64,000 nucleotides of DNA from Rhizodiscina lignyota (GCA_010015805.1 ML978123.1:1364001-1428000); one strand, 5' to 3'; counted from the stretch's first letter, positions 44,696-57,080 are shown. A program made the numbers and translations. The notes: a model not told the origin generated them from the letters alone.

Positions 44696-46654
44696 ATGGC
44701 ATCGACCATCGGCCTGCTGTCGCTGCTCGCAGCTTCAGTATCGGCGCAAGAAGGAGGAAGCTCTTCATCTGGTGGCCAGTCTGGAAGCTCGGGCGGTAGT
44801 TCTGGCGGAGGAAGCAGCTCAGGCGGTGGTGGAGGCGGCGGAGGTGGTGGTGGAGGCGGTGACTCTGACAGTACCAACAACACGGTGCAACAATACCTGC
44901 TCATTGTGTGGGGCGCCATTGCCTTTGTCTTTGTCGTCTCCCAGATCATCATCATCTCGACTCGCTATGTCCGTACCATCGCCTGTCTTAACAACGACAC
45001 GCAGCGCTTTTTCGCCGTCCCCTACTCCCTCTACGGAAACTTCAAGAAGCATCTCTTCGACGCGCCTCTCTTCCGTCTTCGTCATCACAACGAATTCAGG
45101 CTGTCATCAGCTATTAACTGCGGCACTCTCCCCAATAGGTTCCAGAGCCTGTTTCTCATTATCTTCTTCGCCCTGAATATCGTCTTCATCTGCTGGGATC
45201 TGGAATGGCATCTCGCCACAAGCAAGGTCTTGAAGGAGCGTTCAGGCCTTTGGAGCCCCCTCTACAAGCGAGCTGGTGTCTTGTCAGTCATCAACATGAT
45301 TCCATTGTTCCTCTTCGCTGGACGCAACAATCCTCTGCTGTACTGGACCGGCATTACCTTCGATACCTTCAACCTTTTCCACCGCTGGCTGGGTCGACTT
45401 GCGGCAGCTGAGGGAGTCCTTCACATGATCTTCTGGATGGTCAACAAGGTCCAAAGCGCAAAGTCCAGCTCTGCGGGTTGGGCTACGGTCGCTGGACAAT
45501 TCAGCACCAGCAACATGGTTCTCACTGGCACGATCGCTGTCGGAGCTTTGGTTGTGATCACCATCCAAGCCGCTTCCCCTATCAGACACGCCTTCTACGA
45601 ATTCTTCCTTCACTTCCACCAAGCTCTCATAGCTACCGCTGTCGGTGCTTTGTGGTTCCATCTCGACGACAATCCGTGGAGCTTCAGGGCTCTCCAAACT
45701 GCAATCGGCATCTGGGCTGCGGAGCGTCTGATCCGACTTATTCGTATCGGCTACCACAACATTGGCGCTGGCGGCTCCAAGGCCACCGTTGAGACTCTTC
45801 CTGGAGAGGCTCTTCGCGTTACAATTTCTCTGGCTCGCCCGTGGCAATATGTTACTGGCCAGCACGCTTATATCTATCTTCCACGCATTGGCTGGTGGAC
45901 CAGCCACCCTTTTACCATTGCCTGGAGCGACGAAGAGACTGATATGAGCATGTCCGACGACAAGCTTGCTATGACCAGGCAGGATGTCCTTGCGATGAAG
46001 AAAAATACTTTGAGCATGATCATCAGGAGACGCACTGGCTTTACTGACAAGCTCTACGCTTATGCCGAGAAGCAAGGCGCTGGAAAGTTCAGCACCACCG
46101 CTATTCTTGAAGGTCCTTATGGTACGCATTCTATTTACCCTTGTATTTCTTTAAAACACATGCTGACATGATCAACAGGCCACCAAACCCACCACTCCTA
46201 TGGCACCGTCCTCCTCTTTGCCGCCGGTATCGGCATCACTCACCAAGTCCCTCATGTCCGCGACCTCGTTGTCGGCTACGCCAACAACACGGCCGCTGTC
46301 CGCCGCGTCACTCTCGTCTGGATCATCCAATCGCCCGAGCATCTCGAGTGGATCCGCCCCTGGATGACCACCATCCTCGGCCTGCCCAAGCGCCGCGACG
46401 TCCTCAAGATCCTCCTCTTCGTCACTCGACCCAGGAGCACGAAGGAGATCCACTCCCCATCTGCCAGCGTGCAGATGTTCCCCGGCAAGCCCAACATCAG
46501 CGCACTTGTCGACGCCGAGGTCGAGAGCCGCATTGGCGCCATGTGCGTCTCCGTGTGCGGCACCGGCTCTTTAGCCGACGACGCGAGGCGCGCGACGAGG
46601 AAGTGGATGGGCGTTGCGAACGTCGATTTCGCGGAGGAGTCGTTCTCGTGGTAA
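44696..46654 (+). CDS. Ferric/cupric reductase transmembrane component (FRE family)
   Basis: Two exons (44696-46121, 46179-46654) give 633 residues. It should reduce extracellular Fe3+ or Cu2+ with electrons from NADPH via FAD and two haems. A signal peptide (MASTIGLLSLLAASVSAQ) is followed by a Ser/Gly-rich segment with 13 consecutive glycines. About seven TM helices carry the haem histidines (FHRWLGRLAAAEGVLHM and FLHFHQALIATAVGALWFH). The FAD motif is SHPFTI; nucleotide-binding motifs are LEGPYG, AAGIGIT and CGTGSLADDAR, ending with FSW as usual in the family. Upstream 4.4 kb is gene-poor. Whether iron or copper is preferred cannot be told. Confidence 0.92.
44822..44860 (+). repeat. GGN trinucleotide tract (13 glycines)
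   Basis: 39 bases of GGC/GGT/GGA codons just after the ferric reductase signal peptide. Codons are mixed, so the tract has been kept at the peptide level or is old. Confidence 0.85.
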
Positions 46655-47544
46655 ACCAACTTTAATCACCTTGTTTCCCACTTGTCATCACGGTCATAGC
46701 GAAAGCGGCGCACATGGGACTGGTCAAGACGTGCAAAGCACGTCAGTAGATGGGCATCATGATATTTTGGGCGTTGGATGGCGCACAACACACATTGCAC
46801 AGCAAAAATCTCGAGCGTTGCAGAATAGCTTCTTTCTGCATCATACTTCGGAATAGCGAGTATCGGCTGCTGCTGCTTTTTTTGACTTTTTGCAATCTTT
46901 TCTTTGTCCCTGTCGATAGTTGCGGATACGCCTGTACATAGCTTGAACGGCACAAAATAACAAAGGGAATCTGAACATACACTGTGCACAACTTTCTTAC
47001 TTCGGTGATTTTGCCAACAATACCCTCGCCCGAGCCGCCTCAGGCTGTCTGCAGCATCTGGATTCGGCCACCCCCAGTCGAGACCACCTTCCACTTCTCG
47101 TGAATTGTCATGCGACACCTCGCATTCTCGCATCTACGTACCGCCCATCCTCACGCGTTCCTGGGACCTGCATTGGGTCGCCGATCATCCCATGGAACCG
47201 CTGCTGCTGAGATCCCATCTCTGCCGTGCCCCCTTTTTAGCCGCCCCCGGGAACGAAATAAGCATAACCGCTGAATTGGCCAACCAGCGTTGCGTAGTGA
47301 CACAAGCGGCTGAGTTACGTGTACGTTGGCCTCAGTCCCAGTCCTGGTCCTGGTCCTACGATAGTGCATAGTAGTTGAGACTTCGTGTGAGAAGCTTGGT
47401 ATTTGCTGCTTCCTTTGGGGAGAATGCCTCATTTCACCAATTTGGAATGAAGTGAATGAGCCATTGCAGGAGAATTGGGCGATTCAAACGAAATTGGATC
47501 ACAGCTTTCGGGGGATATTTGGAAGATGGGGAATTGAGCATGAC

Positions 47545-47595
47545 GCGGCAGCGAGGATCCACCTCAGCACTTCATGATGGTGATGATGGACATCG
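47545..47595 (+). repeat. Diverged dispersed repeat, copy A
   Basis: Pairs with 48457-48500. Shared words include GAGGATC, TCAGCA and TGATG; all ten mismatches I count are transitions, apart from a 6-base gap. Confidence 0.55.
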
Positions 47596-48456
47596 CGTCG
47601 AGCCATTGTTGCCCATGTTACATCAGGGGACACAAGCTAGAAGTTCCTGTGCGAGTCAAGGCTAATGTCGAAAAGGACGTTGCGTCTGCGAATTTCTTGC
47701 GGCCTCCATGCAAGCTAGAAGATCTCTAGTATGTATCTGGATCTTCATCGTACTTTATGTACTTTCACCGTTAGCACTATCTTCGCCCTCTTCGCTCTCT
47801 TCCGACGACGCCGAGGCGATACTTATCGTAGAGTGCGACCTCTACGGTCATACAGAACACTGGTCTCCCTTTCCCGATTTCTACTCTTTTATACATAATA
47901 GACAAAGCATCTAAGGAGAGAGCTCTTTCGCCCCACAAGGCTTTCTCACAGGCTTCTGGCTTGTTTTCCAGCTTCCTTTTCTCATCCTCGACGCATAGTT
48001 TGACGATATGACTTCCTCATAGCTTCTTGAAGTTTCTTCACTACCACATGCTTTGCGGGGAGCCGGAGTTACTATTGAGTCTATATCAAGTTGGCCTGCT
48101 TGTTGGGCAGATTTCCACATAGTTTCATGGCATTTGGCACTGCAGCTAACACCGACGGGACAGCCAACAGCCAATGCTCCTTTCCACCATCATCCTCGAT
48201 AAGAAGAGCGCGTATATATCTGCGAGACAGGTGTAGGACGATCCCGCACGACCTGACCAGGGTGAGAAGATAGGGCAAAGATGCACTTTGAAAGCGGAAG
48301 AAGATATAAGGGACCAGCATCGTCTGTACATTTTTGGAGACCATCCTCAAGTCAGCAGGCGAAAGAAACAGCGCATATTGCGGAATGCAGTCGGATTGGA
48401 CCTTTCGAATCGGTCTGGCTGCATCTGTTACCGTCGACCGTGTACGTCTTGTTGTT

Positions 48457-48500
48457 GCGGCGATGAGGATCTACTTCAGCATCTCGTGATGATGGGCGTC
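48457..48500 (+). repeat. Diverged dispersed repeat, copy B
   Basis: Second copy of the element at 47545-47595, same orientation, about 0.9 kb away. Weaker similarity extends about 90 bases to the left of both copies. Confidence 0.55.
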
Positions 48501-49091
48501 TGCACTGTGCGTTGTTGGGAATGAAACTGAGCAGCATAGCAATCTCTGAGAATCTGGCATCGGAAACTGAGAGGTTCCGTCTGACCTTGCAATTAGGTCC
48601 TCAGGCACCTCAGTGTCACCACGCCTGCTAGGAGGATCCACAAGTGCCAAGGACATAAGGACCTACCGTATCCTTATATACTACGTTTGCCAGCTTATGT
48701 CGGTGTACTTCGTTACCGAATTGTAACTGTCATTGAAAAGTAATTATGTACTGCCAGAACTACTCAGTTAGGCCGACAAGCCAGCCGAAAGGCGAATGAC
48801 TCTTGCTGGGTTTCTGATGAAGGATGTTCCCGTTCTGAATCCGGCGGCAACTCTGGAACGGTTTGAAGAGGTGGAGACCTCGGTCGAACTTCACGAAATT
48901 AAAGACCGCTGGAGTAACATTCGAGACTTTAGGGTCTGCAATGGTATCTGAGTACCAGACGATGTAATGGTAGGTAACCCATCTTCAAAGCTTCAGTATA
49001 TATGCTCGCGCATACTAAATGTACAAATCATTACCATCAATTCAATTCTATGCCATTGCACGCCATCTATTAGTCCTACAGCGCAGCTGAA

Positions 49092-51182
49092 TTATAACCT
49101 CAAAGTGCCTTCTCTTGCCCTTCCACCAAAGAACCTCCCCAGCCCACCACCTCCACCACCTCCTTCATCACCACTGCTGTTATTATTATCCATCCACCTG
49201 GGCCTCAGATTGTCCAACCAGGCCGGCCGCTCCGTCGTATCAAACGTGTTCCTCACCCTATGCATGAAATCGTCAAAGAACCCTCCCTCTTCTCCATCCT
49301 CACCCACAACCTCATTATCCGCATCAATGAGCCGCTGCCTTTCAACCGGCCGACTCCTCTCGCCCAACGCCCGTCTCGGCGCTGATGAACTCGACGGCGC
49401 GGGTCGATTGCGCTCCAGGCTCCCTCTCCCAGTCGCAGGATTCGGCGATGCATCTCTTGAGAACAATCTGAGCGCTCCAGACGCCGCTCCCGCGGGCCCA
49501 TTAAGCTCGCGCTCAATGAGCGCCTGGCCCTCCCTCCACGAGCCGCTGCCGAACACCGCCCCGCCCTCCTCGTCCTCGTCATCGAGGAAGTAATCCCCGA
49601 ACCCAGTCCACCTCTTCACCTTGCCATACAGCCCAAACAGACCCGCTAAGACGGGCACCAGCACAAACACTGGGAACCAGCTGCTAAACCCCGTGCCCAG
49701 CGGCGTCAAATTAATCAACTTGCCCATGAAGTTGTAGAACACCGTGCCCTCGAACACGCCCCTCTGCACCATCTCCCCGAAGTTATACGCCAACGGAACA
49801 GTGAGTTTCGCAACTTGGCTGGCGTACCAGCATGCGCTCTCAGGATACGTCTGCCGCCGCACGAGCGCGCGGTTGCCCCAGATTTTCACTTCGCTGATGC
49901 TGTACAGCGCCGCGGCGCACATGTAGCACAGCCAGGTGGCCGCGACGAGCTGGTTGCCAAAGTTGATGGAGGGCCGGGACTCGTCACGGTGGTGCACCAC
50001 CGTGAGGTTGATGATCGAGAGTTTACGTAGCGGGGAGGACTTGACGAGTTCAGAGAATATTATGGCTGCGGAGGCGAGGGTTAGGATGGCGCCGAGGAGG
50101 AGGGAGAGCGACGGGAGGAGGTGTGTGTGGATGTAGTAGCGGAGGCGTGGGGTGAGGAGGGTGAAGCGAGAGTTAGTGGATTCTGTGGCTGCGTCTCCGG
50201 CGCGAGATTTGGAGAATGTGAGGGACTTGCTGCTTGCGGAGTCGAGGATTGCTTGGGTTCTGGAGACTCGCTGGACCAGGCTATCCCACTCGTCTACGAA
50301 GCGTGCGCGTTTATGTCGAGCGCGCTTGAGCTTGCGGGTGAGCTCTGCGAGGTAGCGTTCTGTGATGACGTTCGGCACGCTCACTGTGCCCGACGCAACT
50401 CGTGCATTTGGGGGCGCAAGAGACTCTGGCACTCCGGTAGTCTCCGCTAGCTCTTCAATCCATTCCTGGAATTCCTTTGCTGTGCCAGTCTTGCGCTGGC
50501 GCAACTGCAGAACCTGTTGCTCATACTCTTGCAGCTCGTCCATCGCCTCCGTCATCTTTTCATGCACCTTCGGCGCCTGCTCTTGTAGTCTCCTTAATCG
50601 CCCGCTAATACTTGCGTAACGGAAGAGACGTTTTGGAATAGCAACGAGCCCGTGACCCATTAGGTATATTGCCAGTATGAGACCCCACGCATACGCCAAT
50701 GCCATCACCAGAGCCTTCAGCGATAGGAAGTGGAAGCCTGAAGTCAGGAAGAAATATGTCGCGCCCAGTGTGCCGGTCACTAGCACAATGAGCTGGTAAC
50801 GCGCATTCGAGCGCAAAGAGTACAGTAGCCGCGACTTAGGATCGCGATTCCCAGAGTCCGAGTATTCACCCAACAGCGGCAGAATGACCCACGTCAAGCA
50901 AAAGGTCAGCCAGTACGCAATGCGCCAGCTGACCAGCAGCAGTCTTTCTGGCAGCCATATTCCTCGCGCCGCCTCAGTGTCTGTCCCTGTGCTCGAGGCG
51001 AGGTCGATTGGCACGAGTAAGACGATACTCGAAGGGAGCGCGAGGGCGAGGAAGACTGGTACGAGGAGGTATGACGGTGTCGTGCGCAGCGGGAGGTAGT
51101 ATCGAAGAAGCAGGACGACGAGTATCGAAATGGTGAGAAAGGAGAGCGCGAAGAAGACGTCGGAGCCTACTGAAGATGACAT
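49092..51182 (-). CDS. LMBR1-domain multi-pass membrane protein
   Basis: A single exon encodes 696 residues. The N-terminal block of helices starts directly at the Met (FFALSFLTISILVVLLLRYYLPLR). WLTFCLTWVILPLLGEYSDSG and ALAYAWGLILAIYLMGHGLVAIPKRL follow. A long coiled coil (about residues 195-320, KVHEKMTEAMDELQEYEQQVLQLRQ) separates two membrane blocks. The second block has SLSLLLGAILTLASAAIIFSEL and LTVPLAYNFGEMVQRGVFEGTVFYNFMG. This is the LMBR1-like layout (limb-region/lipocalin-receptor family), of unclear function in fungi. The tail is disordered and ends in a Gly/Arg-rich segment. It shares a 490-bp divergent promoter with the glutaredoxin gene. Confidence 0.9.
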   Translation of the reverse strand: MSSSVGSDVFFALSFLTISILVVLLLRYYLPLRTTPSYLLVPVFLALALPSSIVLLVPIDLASSTGTDTEAARGIWLPERLLLVSWRIAYWLTFCLTWVILPLLGEYSDSGNRDPKSRLLYSLRSNARYQLIVLVTGTLGATYFFLTSGFHFLSLKALVMALAYAWGLILAIYLMGHGLVAIPKRLFRYASISGRLRRLQEQAPKVHEKMTEAMDELQEYEQQVLQLRQRKTGTAKEFQEWIEELAETTGVPESLAPPNARVASGTVSVPNVITERYLAELTRKLKRARHKRARFVDEWDSLVQRVSRTQAILDSASSKSLTFSKSRAGDAATESTNSRFTLLTPRLRYYIHTHLLPSLSLLLGAILTLASAAIIFSELVKSSPLRKLSIINLTVVHHRDESRPSINFGNQLVAATWLCYMCAAALYSISEVKIWGNRALVRRQTYPESACWYASQVAKLTVPLAYNFGEMVQRGVFEGTVFYNFMGKLINLTPLGTGFSSWFPVFVLVPVLAGLFGLYGKVKRWTGFGDYFLDDEDEEGGAVFGSGSWREGQALIERELNGPAGAASGALRLFSRDASPNPATGRGSLERNRPAPSSSSAPRRALGERSRPVERQRLIDADNEVVGEDGEEGGFFDDFMHRVRNTFDTTERPAWLDNLRPRWMDNNNSSGDEGGGGGGGLGRFFGGRAREGTLRL

Positions 51183-51675
51183 TTTTTCGAAGTGAGGTGA
51201 CCGGAAGGGAGCGGACTAGGTTCTCGACGTGGCTATCGCATCGCTAACTGTGAAAAGCAGATTTCAAAGGAAGGACCAAAAATAGAAGTTGCTTCTGTAC
51301 AGGTGCGCTTGGTTGTTTGACAGTTAATGCAGGGCGATTAGAGAAGGAAGCATGTCGTGGTATTAGGAATCGGGCGCGCCAGCCCTGGTCCCTTTCCCCG
51401 GCTTTCTGACGCCATCGACGTGAGAGCAGAGTGGCTCGGTCCGCTAACGGCCTTTGCTCGCGCAACTTCACAGCCATTCCCTTCATATCTCTCCCGCGGG
51501 GCAAGTGCAAGCATTCAAGAATTTGACAAATCAATCCTTCTAGTCGGCTCCTACACCTATATAACACCTATCTCTTCCTCCTGAATCGTTCTTTCTGCTA
51601 CTCACAGCAGAAAACAACACCGGCAAACTGAATTTCCTACGCCAATTCTTCACCCGCGCAACAAGCCCCGCAACC
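51183..51675. promoter_or_regulatory. Divergent LMBR1/glutaredoxin promoter with TATATAA
   Basis: TATATAA at 51558-51564 lies 112 bases before the glutaredoxin ATG and fits a TATA box for that gene. No clear TATA faces the LMBR1 gene, as expected for a housekeeping membrane protein. Confidence 0.5.
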
Positions 51676-52096
51676 ATGGATGCCGCAAAGACCAAAGCCC
51701 AAGGCCTGATCGACGAGAACGGCGTCATGGTCTTCTCGAAGAGCTACTGCCCCTACTGCCGCGCTGCGAAGCAGCTGCTGAGCGACAACGGCGCAAAGTT
51801 CCAGGCCATTGAGCTCGATCAAGTCGGTACGTCGCCCTCTGCTCATGTTGACTAATCTGGGTTGGGGATGAAACAGCCCGGAAACGCGACACGAGTAATT
51901 GTTTTCGAAAGGATATATGCTAATGCAGATTGCCACAGATGATGGAGCCGCTATCCAGGATGCCCTCGAAGAGATGACGAACCAGCGCAGCGTGCCGAAC
52001 ATCTTCATCAACAAGCAGCACATTGGTGGCAACTCGGACCTTCAGTTCAGGAAGAAGCAGATTCCCAAGCTCTTGGAGGAGGCTCACGCTCTCTAA
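51676..52096 (+). CDS. GRX1: Dithiol glutaredoxin
   Basis: Two exons (51676-51826, 51939-52096) give 102 residues. The enzyme reduces disulfides and protein-glutathione mixed disulfides with glutathione. The active site is CPYC in VFSKSYCPYCRAAKQLL, a dithiol type. The GSH-binding TVP-like loop is SVPNIFINKQHIGGNSDL and the fold ends with KKQIPKLLEEAHAL. There is no targeting extension before the ATG, so cytosolic location is likely; there is no upstream in-frame ATG. A second possible acceptor at 51927 (AATGCAG) would give an immediate stop, so the one at 51938 was used. The length is usual for the class. Confidence 0.95.
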
Positions 52097-53389
52097 ACGC
52101 ATAAAGGAAAGAACATTTCGGATATGAATGAGGACAAAATAGGGCTTGGATATATTGTATCGGTGGGAGACAATCCTTGAGATCATGATATGACATATGG
52201 GACATTGGACAGCTAAGATAGGACTTTCGAGAGCATGACGTATCCTTAGAACTATGCAAAATGGATTGTATGTTTTGGCCTGATAACACTTTGTTCGAAT
52301 TGATGAGTGATAGCCTTTGTGAGTCGGTAACCATGTGAAGAACGAGAACAGCTCGTCTGTGAGGATGACAGGCGCAGAGAAGCTACGCGGTATCGACTTG
52401 AAGGCGGCGACCTTGTTATTGAAAGTAAGCTGATGAAGGTCGATGGTTGAGAATATGAAGCGCAGGACTGCGTGCTGAGCTGCGGTTCGAATATACACGG
52501 AGTCTATTTGAATGGAGTGGTGTTAGTTTCGAAAGTAATATGGCAATGGACTTAGAGAACAGGCTGGGGGCTCCTTCACGCTGAAATAGTGAGACATCGC
52601 TCCCTGACGAATCTGCCTGTTGATGTGGAGTGAGGTGCAGCTCCTGGGTCTTGGGCCATGCATGTGCTCCCGCACCAATCCAGACCAGCTGCTGGGGGTG
52701 CAGATATTCGCAGATTCTGTTACAAATCTCTCCCAACAGTTTCAGGAAAGGGGATATGTCTGTAGAACTTAGTGTTCAGGTTCCCATCCATACACAGTTC
52801 CATTTATATACACGGGCTCCACGTGAATTTTGCGACTTGAGGATTGAACGGATGTGATCACCGCCTTAACACGCTGCGGAGATGGGAGCTTCTTAGGAGG
52901 CCAAGGACCAGAAAACAATTCATAGATGGACAATACTGCAACTTCATTTCAGTACGGAAAGTCCTGTTCAGAACTAGGCGATGTGAGTATGTCGACAAAA
53001 CAGTTCTTGATAGCGAATCCTCAGCCTTCCATAAACAAACGCCCGCAATATGCATCATATTCCTTCATTTGGGTCCCATGAATTTCCTCCAGTGACACAT
53101 TTCCCAGACTTTACTGCTCCCAGTCCATGCATTGTGCATCTTGAATAGTCCCATTCCCTGCTTTGGCGTTGTGTAAAAAGCATTTAAAACTCGCAAAACA
53201 TGATCCCACCATTTGCTGTGCTGTGCTGTGAAGATTGATTTCCCTCTCTCAACAGTTTCCTTCTTCGAGCGCGTCACCATAACGCCTTGGAAGCTAATGT
53301 ACAGCGCTCTTGATCAAGGGGTGTGTGAAGGAGGTCGGAAAAGAACGAAGAATGCTGCGCAAACTTGGAGAGCTGGACGGGCTGGCCAT
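52097..53389. other. Convergent intergenic stretch, 1.3 kb
   Basis: 3' flanks of glutaredoxin and the MAPKK gene. A minus-strand ORF of 106 codons at 52416-52736 shows no protein-like signal. No tRNA was seen. Confidence 0.4.
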
Positions 53390-55086
53390 TTAGTCCTTCC
53401 AATCCCACACTTGCTTCAGGAACTTCTCGATGTTGACCTTTTTCGACTTAATCTCCACGATCCAGGGGTGCTCCAGCATGCGCCATGGCGTCGCTCGCCT
53501 GTTCGGGTCTTTCTCTAAGCTACAATCATTGTTAGCTTAACCATTCTCCCCCAATTTGCTATTTGAATATCTTAGCACTTACCAGCACTCGATGAAGTAT
53601 TTCATGTTCTCGCTCCACTTGATGTTGTTCTCCGGCTCGTCCTTCAGCTTCGGAATTGGTTGCCTTACGATGTACGTTAACAGATCGATCAGACCTGCAC
53701 GTGGCTGCATCTCCGTTCCATCTGCCGGGAATGGGAAGCGGTGCTGCGCCACTTCCAGCAGTGTAACACCCAAACTCCACACGTCGGAATTGATAGTGTA
53801 ACTCTGACCAGTGATGCGCTCCGGAGCCATGTAGTAGGATGTACCGATGAAAGTGTTCGCGTCTCCTTTTGTACCAAACTCTCCGCTCACGCCAAAGTCG
53901 CACAGCTTAACCTGGCCATCGCGGCAGAGTAGAATGTTGCTCGGCTTGATGTCTCTGTGGATGATTCGATGGCTGTGGAGGTACGTCAGGCCGTTGAGAA
54001 CGCCCTCGGCGACCTTGCCGAGGACCTTCTCACCGGTGCGGCCACCAAGCTTCTTGACTTCGCGGTAGACAGAGTCGAGGGAACCACCTTCGCAGAACTC
54101 CATGGCAATGGAGATGGTGCCGGTCGAGTCGTCCATGTAGGCGCCGTAGTATCGGCAGATGTGGTCGGAAGCACAATTGCGGTTAAAGGAGAGCTCACGA
54201 ACGATCTGTCGTTTTACGTCGGGGTCGGGGTTTGTCGTGATTATCTGCGAATATTTAGTATTGCTTCCTATTTGCAGGAGTAATGCTCTGTTCGACAAAT
54301 TCATGCTCGTGTAAGGGACGACATGCTTACCTTTAGTGCGAAGACCGTCTTTCCACCCTTGAGGATGCACCTCGTCACAGCACCTCCGGCTCCCTCGCCC
54401 AAGGTTCCCAGCTCCTGAATCTTGCCTTCTTTACTTGCGGCTTTCCAGCCAGCGTCGTCCAAGTCTTCAATGTCCAATGGCCTTCCCTTCTCCAGGCTCA
54501 ACTTCTCCAAGTCTGGTAAGATCTCACTGACACTGTTCTCCCTCTCCATCGCCGTTGAGCCTTCGTTGCTGCCAGCACCTGCAGAATGGATAGATCCAAC
54601 TGCCGACAAGGGGTCATTGGCTCCACGCAGCATAGACGCAAATGCCAAAGAAGAGTACTGTGATGTTGCACTCGTAGCATTGTCTCCCACACTTCCACTC
54701 CGACTGCTGCCATCGCTGCTACCTGGCACAACTGATCCAGTTTGTAACCGCAGGCTGGGCTGGCTTTGAGCTCGCTCATCTGGAGTGGTGTTGCTGCCAG
54801 ATGGAGTTGCTAGGCGCAGTTGAGGCAGTGAAGGACGTTGTAGAGCGGGAACATCGGTGGCACCATTGGTAACAGGCTTAACGCTGGGAGAAACTGGGAT
54901 TGCCAGTCCGAGACGTGGTGTACGCGTGCCGCTATTGCTCCGCGAGCCTGGAATAGGAGGACGAAGAAGGGGTGCTGGAGAAGACATGTTGGAGGGTTGA
55001 GATTGTGGGTTCGTCGAAGGTGGGGGTGAAGAATGGGGATCTGCAGGAGCAGATTGCTTAGGGTCGTCCACGGTGATGGTAATCAC
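53390..55086 (-). CDS. MKK1: Cell-wall-integrity MAP kinase kinase (Mkk1/Mkk2 type)
   Basis: Three exons (55086-54331, 54244-53583, 53519-53390) give 515 residues. Dual-specificity kinase that should activate the Slt2/Mps1-type MAPK downstream of Bck1. The N-terminal 220 residues are disordered and Ser/Pro-rich. The kinase domain starts at [15 protein letters not shown] (Gly loop), with lysine in VFALK at the exon junction. [11 protein letters not shown] and the activation segment [28 protein letters not shown] are followed by [21 protein letters not shown]. This activation segment is the form I know from filamentous Mkk2/MkkA proteins rather than Ste7 or Pbs2. The short last exon encodes the final helix ([10 protein letters not shown]) and ends VWDWKD. 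Confidence 0.93.
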
Positions 55087-57080
55087 GAGCCTAGTTAGAT
55101 CTTCAGGAACGATCAGATGTTGTTTATCGCTCGTTGGTTCGGCGACCGGTCTAGTGTGTCTGGCCAGATTTGGATTTGATTCAGGTGTTGCGTGAGAGGT
55201 TCGCTAAGAAGGGGCCTATGCCACACGGCGTCGTTAGAGGCACCACGAGAGAGGAACCACGAGCCTTTAAACAGGCGGTATGTGCGTTCCCACGAGGCAC
55301 CGAGTCACAGGCAACCCGAGAGAAGCGTCCGCTGCGACTTCCCGCTCCCCTTGTGGTTGTTCCGCTCGAATGGGAGAGGAGCCCAAGGCCCGCCGTGCCA
55401 GAACCGGTGAGAGATTGTGTCTGGAACGTGACGAGCGTTGGGCGACGCCGGACTCGAGATTCTGCGGCCAGCCGTGGAGATAAATGCCTCTTCAGCTAAC
55501 TGTAGGTGGTGTGAGGGCGTGCGTTTGCGGCAGAGCTGAGAAGGCGTGCTGCGGTGTTTCAAGGTGCTGCAAGGCAGTGGTGAGGCCGTCTGCTGCGCAG
55601 GAGGAGGTGCTCCAGCTTTATTTGGCGGGTGAAGGCGAGCAAGATGGGCAGCACGAGCAGCTGAGAATATTGAAATATTGGCGAGGATGTCAGTCAGTGT
55701 TGTCGGGGTCCGTGGCAGCAGGTGAGGGAGGGGGTAGCGGCTGTAGTGTGAAGTGCAAGGAGCTGTGGGCTCGCAGGATCAATGTGGCATAGCCTAGAGA
55801 GCGACTTGGGGCGAAGTCTGTTGGATTCTGCGAATTCCGCCCCAGGTGCCCACAACAGCAGATGCTCGCTCGTGCAAAGTGCAGATGCTCGAAATTCAAG
55901 GGAAAATGTAGTGCAGAGGCTGCCAGGCGGTGCGCTGCAAGCTGTCCTACTGACGGTGTCGAGGGCACGAGGGACGTGGTTCAAGTTTCCTTAAGCGCTC
56001 ACCCCATCTGGCGGCGGCACACCCAGCAGAGCGCTAAGGCAGAGCAGACGTCGGCCGGCAAGCACTTATTTGCCTGCCTGCGCGAGTGCTCGCAACTTCA
56101 CGCGCACCGCAGCCGTCATTGGCCTCTACACGCTCATCCTCCCCTGCCCCGCGAGACTCCTGTGCTGCCACGATATACCCATCTGCGCGCGCCGACATCA
56201 CCGTCAAAGATGTCCCGACACCTTGGCGACAAGACCTTTCGATCGGGAACGCGGCCTTGCAGTGTATGTAAGGCTGACAGCTGTCCCTGACCATGCGGTC
56301 TTGCTTCTCGATGTGATCGAAAGCGACCCAACAGTGGGGGCCGGGAAGGCTCCGAAGCAATGTCATTCTCGCCTTCCATCAGAATCCGTCCAGATTGGGA
56401 CAATAAGCTTCACAAGTGACAAGAGAGCAGCTCCGAGGGGCCAAAAGCGCGAAGAAGATCTCCCTCTGTTCGCCAACGTGTTGTGCCGTGTACTCTCAAT
56501 CCAGCCAGGTGGCTCCATTCTTACAGCTTGCAGCGTCCCGGCTCCGCAACCTGACGATTCTCCGGCCTGCATTGAATCAATTACTGTAGCGATAGTACCT
56601 GTCACGAATTGGACCCTCGGAGGAACAAACGACAGCTAGCCTATGAGAAATTATTTGCGATCTGACTCTTGCGCCCCACTTGGGGAACTTCGAGAAGCTG
56701 TCCGGGTATTGAGTCTTCCGGGATGTGACGTAGTACGTTGATGAATTCTGTCACTGCACGAAGTAAGTTATTGCCCGTCTTGTCCCGTCGTAGCATTCCA
56801 CCGTCGCACACTGATTCTCGTTAGCCGACCCTCTGTTTCATTCAATGAAACTCTTCCGTCCAACCAGAATTGCTCTCCGCGCTGCTTTGTTGGTGTCTCG
56901 AGAATGATCTGCGTGCGGCGCTTGGGGTGGTTCGAAGGATTCGAGCGAGCGGACGTTGATTGGAGCGCAATCTCCCGCAGCCGGAGAAACTGTTTTCGCC
57001 GACTCTACCCCCATTTTCGCTTCTCGTTATCGATAAGAGCGTCCTTAGCCTAGAAAAGTTTCGCTTGTGACAGGAAGAAG
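55087..57080. other. Divergent intergenic stretch, 2.0 kb
   Basis: Between MKK1 (minus) and DBP8 (plus). An ORF of 189 codons at 56070-56639 has no coherent protein features and several overlapping alternatives. A long 5' leader for MKK1 is possible. Confidence 0.4.

Larger units (their letters stand above)
46655..49091. other. Gene-poor stretch, 2.4 kb
   Basis: No supported gene. It contains two diverged copies of a short sequence (47545-47595 and 48457-48500) that differ only by transitions and one 6-bp gap. Confidence 0.45.

Noticed and set aside
45284-46129. 281-codon minus-strand ORF over the ferric reductase
   Set aside because: Antisense shadow; composition not protein-like and the sense protein is clear.
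56070-56639. 189-codon ORF between MKK1 and DBP8
   Set aside because: No domain, no signal, overlapping ORFs in other frames of similar length, and no splice partner.
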